Source: Pteria penguin
Taxonomy: Eukaryota > Mollusca > Bivalvia > Pterioida > Pteriidae
Assembly (NCBI GenBank): GCA_035048485.1
Contig: CM068593.1
Coordinates: forward strand, 4,473,151-4,537,150
Direction: 5' to 3'
Length of the DNA stretch: 64,000 nt
A program made the position numbers and the translations under genes. The notes beneath the pieces are model-generated. The model saw only the letters and a list, made by a program, of their open reading frames with translations, was not told where the DNA came from and searched no databases. Shown here one piece after another: positions 52,819-61,800 of the stretch (position 1 is the stretch's first letter; each line of letters starts with the position of its first letter).

Positions 52819-55800
52819 GACCGTTCTCTCGATGTCAGTACCTCCCTCCGCCCCACACACACACTGACCGTTACCTCGATATCAGTGTATAACCGTTAGT
52901 TCTTTGCTTTATCCTTTGAATGGCTTGATTCCCGGGTACTTGGCACACATGTCGGTTATGCCGTGTTCAGGTTATACAGGATTTAAGGTGTGTTGTAGAG
53001 CAGATATAGTGACGCAGATATTAGGATATATATGTACATATAATAATTATATGAATCTATACATGTTCTCTATTCAGTCCTGACGGCTACTTACGAGTAA
53101 CCAACGTCATCGTTCCTTTAAAATACGATAATATATACAGGAATACTTTACGTCTATGTGCAACCGAAAAACTATATCACTTACAGAGGAGAAAATGCAG
53201 TATCTATGCAGGGAAACCTGTGTGAGATTCCGTGATTTTATTGTGTGTGTCTTATAGGTAGATTACAGCTTGACATATACGATGTACCGTTTGTATGGAT
53301 TGTCCATTTGCATTCAGATATTTGAAGTGATCTTTAAAATTGTGTTATTTAGTTTGTTTCAGTCATTTGGTTGGTGTATCGTGGTCATGGTTGTTTGAAC
53401 CAGCATTTGATTTTTGTGTTCATGGTTGTTTGTTCCAGCATTTGGTTATTGTGTTGATGGTTGTTTGGTCCAGCATTTGGTTATTGTGTTCATGGTTGTG
53501 TGGTCCAACATTTGGTTATTGTGTTCATGGTTGTTTGGTCCAGCATTTGGTTATTGTGTTCATGGTTGTTTGGTCCAACATTTGGTTATTGTGTTCATGG
53601 TTGTGTGATCACCCTCTCTGACATTGATTAATGATCTCTCTTGACTTCATGTCATCTTTATTAGTTGAAAGTAATTAGACCAGGTACTTTTCCTGTGTTT
53701 TGTTATTCAGTATTTTGTATACCTTATTGTATAAGTCGTTGTTTTATTATTCAGTATTGTTTTATTATTCAGTATTTTGTATAGCTTTTTGTTTCTTTTT
53801 CAGTATTATGCTCAGAGCGAGTAACCCAGATGACTAAGACTTACAATGACATTGAGGCAGTAAATCGTTTACTTGAAGAAGTAAGTATAAACATTGAGGC
53901 AGTAAATCGTTTACTTGAAGAAGTAAGTACAAAGATTGAGACAGTAAATCGTTTACTTGAAGAAGTAAGTACAAAGATTGAGACAGTAAATCGTTTACTT
54001 GAAGAAGTAAGTACAAAGATTGAGACAGTAAATCGTTTACTTGAAGAAGTAAGTACAAAGATTGAGGCAGTAAATCATTTACTTGAAGAAGTAAGTAAAA
54101 ACATTGAGGCAGTAAATCGTTTACTTGAAGAAGTGAGTACAAAGATTGAGACAGTAAATCGTTTACTTGAAGAAGTAAGTACAAAGATTGAGGCAGTAAA
54201 TCGTTTGCTTGCAGAAGTAAGTACAAAGATTGAGGCAGTAAATCATTAACTTTAGGAAGTAAGTACAAACATTGAGGCAGTAAATGGTTTGCTTGCAGAA
54301 GTAAGTACAAACATTGAGGCAGTAAATGGTTTGCTTGCAGAAGTAAGTACAAACATTGAGGCAGTAAATGTTTGCTTGCAGAAGTAAGTACAAACATTGA
54401 GGCAGTAAATAGTTTGCTTGCAGAAGTAAGTACAAGCACTCTCTTCGTAGCAATCAGGTAATAAATCATTCACTTGAAGACACAAGGTCATTCTATATAA
54501 AAATGGTAGTTTTAATAAAAATTGTATCATATATCCAGAACAAATCCCATCTGATTAAAACCATATCTTTATTCCGCTTCTCTATTTGTCCCATTGCATA
54601 TAAAGACATGGTGAAACCCCATAAGGGGTCACGTTCTGGTGAACTGTGATTTTCAGCCAATCATTGGATCGGTTACAAATTCCTGGAAATGAAATTTACA
54701 TGACTAGCGTTTGCATGTTTCATAACTTAGTTTTTGAATAGTGTTTGTTACATATTGCGTCACTTGCACGTACCTGGCCGAGCCATTGATTGGCTACGAG
54801 AAATAACGGTTTTGGTGACTGGAACGTCAGTTCTCAGAGGTCACCAGAACGTGACCCCTTAAGGGGTTTCTCCAGATCTTTATAGCAATGGAACAAAAAG
54901 AGAAGCGGAATAAAGATTTTTTTTTTTAATCAGATTGGAACAAATCCAGAAAATGTTATTTTATATGAAATTATTAAATAAAATATTAATGTTAATCCAC
55001 TGGTTATAGATGGTATTACATGTGATTGTTCTATTGCAGAAAGAGAGAGATTTGGAATTAGCAGCTAAGATAGGTCAGACTCTCTTAGCAAAAAATCAGG
55101 AAATCACTGAGAAAAATGATGCTTTAGAAGATCACCTGAGTCAGGTTACAGAGAAGGTAAGTATCTGATGATTATCCTGTCAGGTGATACAGAAGGTATC
55201 TAATTATTTATCCTAACCCTTGTCACTATGAAGACTTAATTATGTGATGTGACAATCGATGACACAATAGTCAAATTGAACATATTTCTAATTATATGCA
55301 AAATTCACGACCAGTGTGTATCAATTCTTCAAAATGTAACTGATAAAAATTGACATCACTAGTGTAATGTGTGCATGACTCTTCTAATAATTGACATCAC
55401 TAGTGTAATGTGTGCATGACTCTTCTAATAATTGACATCACTAGTGTAATGTGTGCATGACTCTTCTAATAATTGACATCACTAGTGTAATGTGTGCATG
55501 ACTCTTCTAATAATTGAGTCTGTCTAGCTCAGTAGCTAACATGCTTGGCTTGTGATTGAAAGGTCCATTGTCAAAAGTCTCTGGTCCAGATCTATCAAAA
55601 GGTCCCTTTTTGGTTATGTCTGAGAGGTCCCTAGTCCAATTCCATCTTATAGGTCCTTGGTCAAGTTCCATCGGAGAGGTCCCTGGTCAAGTTACATTTG
55701 AGAGGTCCCTTGGTTGAGTCCATCTGAGAGGTCCTTGGTGAATTTCTATCTGAGAGGTCCCTGGTGAAGTTCCATCTGAGAGATCCCTTGGTCGAGTCCA

Positions 55801-58800
55801 TCTGAGGGGTCCCTGGTGAAGTTTTATGAGAGGTCCCTGGTCAAGTGCCATCTGAGAGGTCCCTTGGTCGAGTCCACCTGAGAGGTCCCTAGGTCGAGTC
55901 CATCTGAGAGGTCCCTGGGTCGAGTCCATCTGAGAGGTCCCTTGGTCGAGTCCATCTGAGAGGTCCCTGGGTCGAGTCCATCTGAGAGGTCCCTTGGTCG
56001 AGTCCATCTGAGAGGTCCCTAGGTCGAGTCCATCTGAGAGGTCCCTAGGTCGAGTCCGTCTGATAGGTCCCTAGGTCGAGTCCATCTGAGAGGTCTCTGG
56101 TGAAGTTTTATCTGAGAGGTTCCTGTTCCAGCTCCATCCGATAGGTCCCTGGTCGAGTTCCAGTACGTTAGTGTGTTGACTTTCGTATAAAGCAATAAAG
56201 ACCAAGGTCCCATGTCATGGTAAATATGGCAAGTAAATGGTCCTTCACTGCTTCTAGGGGTCTGTTCCATAGTTTTGAATGTCTGTGCCCTGTATTGAAC
56301 AGATGTTGTCACCCATATGAAAAAATAAGTCTTGCCATGTCATAAAACAAGCTACAAATAAACTCTATATAATGAAGGCATCATTTTAAGGTGGCAAACT
56401 CTTTATTGGATTTAAAATTTCAACTTGAGATTCCATGCTTACCAAAGTACTATGAAATATCCTCTTTATTTCAAAACAATAGATACTCTGTGCTTGATAT
56501 ATATGTTAGACATATAGAATCAATAAGCCATTAGGAAAGCAGTTATACAGTTATGCTGTGTTTTTGTTGTTAATAGTTACTTTCAAAACAAAACAGTATA
56601 ACACTATGCTATTATATGGGATCATTCACCGTGCGCTACTCATGAGTGAAGCAAAACAATAACATGAATAATGAAACTCTGAGTAGCATGATGCCAGGAA
56701 ATTGAATAACTGTTACAGTCCATCAAGGTATTTGATCCTGGTCTGTTACACTGCTTTGTAAATCGCCATTGTATATGTTATATTTATTTGTGTATCATCT
56801 TCAATTGACAGGTGAATCAACTGAAACATGAGTTGATAATGAAAGATGGCCTCCTACAGGCCTTCACAGAGAATGTGGACTTGTCACCTAGTGATGAGTC
56901 AAGGTGAGTAAAACTTGTCACCTAGTGATGAGTCAAGGTGAATAAAACTCATCAACTAGTGATGAGTCAAGATGAGTAAAACTTGTCACCTAGTGATGAG
57001 TCAAGGTGAGTAAAACTTGTCAACTAGTGATGAGTCAAAGTGAATAAAACTCATCAACTAGTGATGAGTCAAGGTGAGTAAAACTTGTCACCAAGTGATG
57101 GGTCAAGATGAGTATAACTTGTCACCTATTGATGGGTCAAGGTGAGTAAAACTTGTCACCAAGTGATGGGTCAAGGTGAGTAAAACTTGTCACCTAGTGA
57201 TGTATCAAGATGAGTAAAACTTGTCAACTAGTGATGAGTCAAGGTTAATAAAGTGTGTCACCTAATGATGGGTCAAGGTGAGTAAAACTTGTCACCTAGT
57301 GATGAGTCAAGGTTAATAAAGTGTGTCACCTAATGATGGGTCAAGGTGAGTAAAACTTGTCACCTAGTGATGAGTCAAGATGAGTAAAACTTGTCAACTA
57401 GTGATGAGTCAAGGTGAGTATAACTTGTCACCTAATGATGGGTCAAGGTGAGTAAAATTTGTCACCTAGTGATGAGTCAAGATGAGTAAAACTTGTCACC
57501 AAGTGATGGGTCAAGGTGAGAGAAATTTGTCACCTAGTGATGGGTCAAGATGAGTAAAACTTGTCACCAAGTGATGAGTCAAGGTGATTATAACTTGTCA
57601 CCTAGTGATTTGTCAAGATGAGTAAAACTTGTCACCTAGTGATGAATCATTGTAAATCTTGTAACCTAGCATTGAGTAAAATGTCAAGGTGAATTAGACT
57701 TGTCATCTAGTGATGTGTATCAGTCACATATATTCGTTACCTAGTGATAAGTCAAGGTACCGTTAGATTTATCATTTATTTGTACATTTTACAGTGGAAG
57801 CAATGATGGGGTGCAGAGCTTTGGCACACAGTGTTTACACAAGAAAGTGCAGTCTCTGGAAGCTGAAAATCTCAAATTAAAATTAGAGGTAGGAAGATCA
57901 GGAGTTCTCATAAAGGAAGGGACACAACTCTGCTGAAAATAAAGGGGAAATTTATTTTTATTCTGTTGCCCCTGAATATGAAAGAAATAATTTAACTCAA
58001 ACTATTTCTGTACTTAAACTAACTTTATGAAAGCAAATCACAAAATAACAGACTGAACTGTTTTTGTCCCAATTATTTATTTGATAAATCTACCGTAGAT
58101 CCATTGAAAGATTTTTCTATCACCTTAAAATGGACCTTCAAATCTCTGTAAATAACTCAATAAGTACAAGTAGTTATAAAGAGAGTTTTTTCCAATTTTA
58201 CGTGATGTAAGGGGCCTTATGCCAGACACGCTACATTTTGCCGGGATTTTCATTATGATATTAATGCTGTCATGCTGACGTCAGGGTAAAATGACACAAA
58301 TTTTTATGGCAAATTATGGTATATCTGGCATGGAATGAAATATATATTAATATTAATAGGAAAAAAGGTCTGTTCTAGCCACAATGAACTAAATCTCATT
58401 GTACTATCTGATTACTATAGGAAGTTATGCATACATTGTAAAGGAGTGCTCAGTATAATTTGGTATTGCTCTTTCAGCATTATTATGAAGTGGATCAGGC
58501 AGACGCTGGCCTATATTAATGTAGTATATCAGGGAATCTTCAACAGATCATACAAAATTCTCAAACAAATATTCTGAGGTGTAAAACAACAATCAAATAG
58601 TAATAATATAATTAATGTAATACTTCATGCGTATTTTCAGACTGCACAACTGACTGCAGAAACATCAGACTATGAAGAAAAGGAGCAGAAATTAGTAGAG
58701 GACTGTCTAAACCAGCTTGGTAATTCATCGTCTTACATCTACATAGACACATTCAATAAGCTTTCCTCTCTGTACTCTATTTAACCTTTCGTTTGATTCT

Positions 58801-61800
58801 GTTAGATTTATCACTGATATATATCAAGACTTAGACCATGTTATCTATTGGAGTGTTGGAATTTGTTCTACCAGTATGTAGTATTTTGATAAATTAATGT
58901 TCATGATTTGACCACATTTATGTCCTGTCTTCTCTGGTGGGACGATTTATAACATTCTACAATATCCATTGGTTCAGTCACAATTTCAAGACAACTTTTG
59001 AGATTATTGACAAAAAATTTTGGTTATGCAAGAACACTGTTCATGGGAACTGTTACAATACAAGTTCATAAGGGATAAAAGTGTCCAAGAACTGTTACAA
59101 TACAAGTTCATATAGCTAGAAAAGTGTCTAAGAACTGTTACAATACAAGTTCATATAGCTAGAAAAGTGTCTTGGAACTGTTACAATACAAGTTCATATA
59201 GCTAGAAAAGTGTCTTGGAACTGTTACAATACAAGTTCATAAGCCAATAAAGTGTCCGGGAAATGTCACAGTACCACAACAAGGTCATAAGCCACTAATA
59301 TGTCTTGGAGCTGTTACAGCACCAGTACAAGGTCAAAAGCCAGAAAATAACTTAATACCTAATCAGTCAGACAAAAAAAACCGAAGGACAAACAATACTT
59401 AACTGCTGTACTTGGTCCTGGTGAATGGAAAGTAGGTCTCCAAATTGCGAGTAAATTACTCACATTTGCGAGTAAAAATGAAAATGGCGAGTAAATTGTC
59501 AGAACATTACCATTACTGTTTAAGTAATAATGGTAAGTGAACCCGTAGGGGCATCTTACAATGAAAATGTGTTCCACCAAAAAGTGTAAGCGTATGTGAA
59601 GTACGAATTACTTGATTCCGCAAATGCCTGATTTACAAGTTAAGTCTGGTAACATATCAAGCATTTAAACAAACAAGGTATGACCTCATCAACATGCGTC
59701 CAAATTTTAGTATCAACCAAGCTTTTGGCATCAGATCACTGAGGATGTTTGACACAGACTAGTCAGTGAATGTTTGACACAGACCAGTCAGTGAATGTTC
59801 CTGGGGTTGTGGATCAACTCATGTGCTATTTAGCCTAGGCCTAGTCTAAAGTTTAAGATTTAGTTGTCTAATATGTGATGAGTAAAATATCTAGGTTACT
59901 AGCCAAACATCTAGTTTTGAAAAAGAAACACTTGGAGCCCAGGAATGATATATTTTGATGTTGTGGGGATGTTTCCTTGCATGATCTGTACCGTCCATTC
60001 TGGTGACTGGTTTAAAGAAGCATTTTGACAGATCCCTATCCATCTGCAGAGTTCTTCTAGTATTTGCTACTAGTCACTTCTTGCAGAATATGTTGTATAG
60101 CAAGTAAATAAGCCCTCCATGGCGTGTCCCTGATGTCATATTACGATACCATTCCTTGCAGTATGTGATATTGTATTGGCATACCATTCCTTGCAGTATG
60201 TAATATCATATTACCATACCATTCCTTGCAGTATATGATATCGTATTACCATACCATTCCTTGCAATATGTGATATTATATTATGAGACTATTCCTTATA
60301 GTTTGTGATATCATATTACAATATCTTTTCTAATTCTAGCAGTATGTGGAGTCATACCTTACAGAATATGCTGTAAAGCAGCAGACTTAGGTGTCATAGA
60401 TTGGTACTCCATAACATGTTTGATATCATATTGCGATACCATTCCTTGGAGTATGTGGAGTCAAAACAGATATAATACTTAGGGAACATTTTACCTCTTG
60501 AATGATTTATTTATGAAATTTTTTACTGACTGATTGGTTTACTAATTTAGGTTCGGTCAAACAAGAACTGGAGCTGTATTCTGATGAGCTGTGTAAGAAG
60601 ACAGAAGAATGTGGGAAACAAAAAGAAGAAATAACACAACTACTGGCTCAGATTGTGGATCTCCAGAAACGTGTAAAACTGGTAAGAGAGTAACCTTAAA
60701 TATTTAAATATTTGGTTGTGGTTGACTATCCAACATACATTGTGGATTTGAACAATAAACAAAACCAAAAATAAGATATTTCACTATTTTGTAGCTTTCC
60801 ATTTTGACGTTATCAATAGACACATTACGTACTGTACATAATGTCACTATATACAGGTATGTAAAAGAGACATGCTAAAAATATAGAACATGTTTAACAG
60901 ACAAAGTAATGGATATGAGCTTTTGTTATATCAACATTCCTGTCAAGGAAGAATCTGAATATATATATAATATAATTACATAACTGAATATTAGAATTGG
61001 AATAGTAATAGCATGTATATATAAGAAAAACATTAAATATATAGACTGAGAAGTAATTCTTTATTTTACTATCTTTTCAGGTGACAGCAGAAAACATGGA
61101 GTATCAGAAGCATTTAGAGGCTTCTCGAGACTCCCAGAAGAGACTCACTAAAGAAGTACGACATTCTATAAAATCTGCATGAGAAATTGTGTAACACTGA
61201 GTAGCATATATCAATATAGAAATTCTAAACATCAGGTTTCAATGATGACACTATTTTATTTTCCATACTTAACACTGGTCTTTCTTACACTGACCACTAC
61301 CTGATCATTATTACACCGACCACTACCTGATCGTTGTTACATCGACCACTACCTGATCATTGTTACACCGACCACTACCTGATCATTGTTACACCGACCA
61401 CTACCTGATCATTGTTACACCGACCACTACCTGATCATTGTTACACCGACCACTACCTGATCATTGTTACACCGACCACTACCTGATCATTGTTACATCA
61501 ACCACTACTTGATCATTGTTACACCGACCACTACCTGATCATTGTTACATCGACCACTACTTGATCATTGTTACATCGACCACTACCTGATCATTGTTAC
61601 ACCGACCACTAACTGATCATTGTTACACCGACCACTACCTGATCGTTGTTACACAAACCACTACCTGATCATTGTTACACAAATCACTACCTGATCATTG
61701 TTACACAAATCACTACCTGATCATTGTTACACCGACCACTACCTGATCATTGTTACACCGACCACTAACTGATCATTGTTACACCGACCACTACCTGATC

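Noticed and set aside
53834..54530. Minus-strand open frames over the E3 array
   Set aside because: Reverse reading of a 42-bp repeat; the plus strand carries the TRAK exon and frame.
58212..58331. Small MITE with TGCCAGA...TCTGGCA ends
   Set aside because: Only about a dozen terminal bases pair well and no target duplication was seen, so it is noted only inside the intron description.
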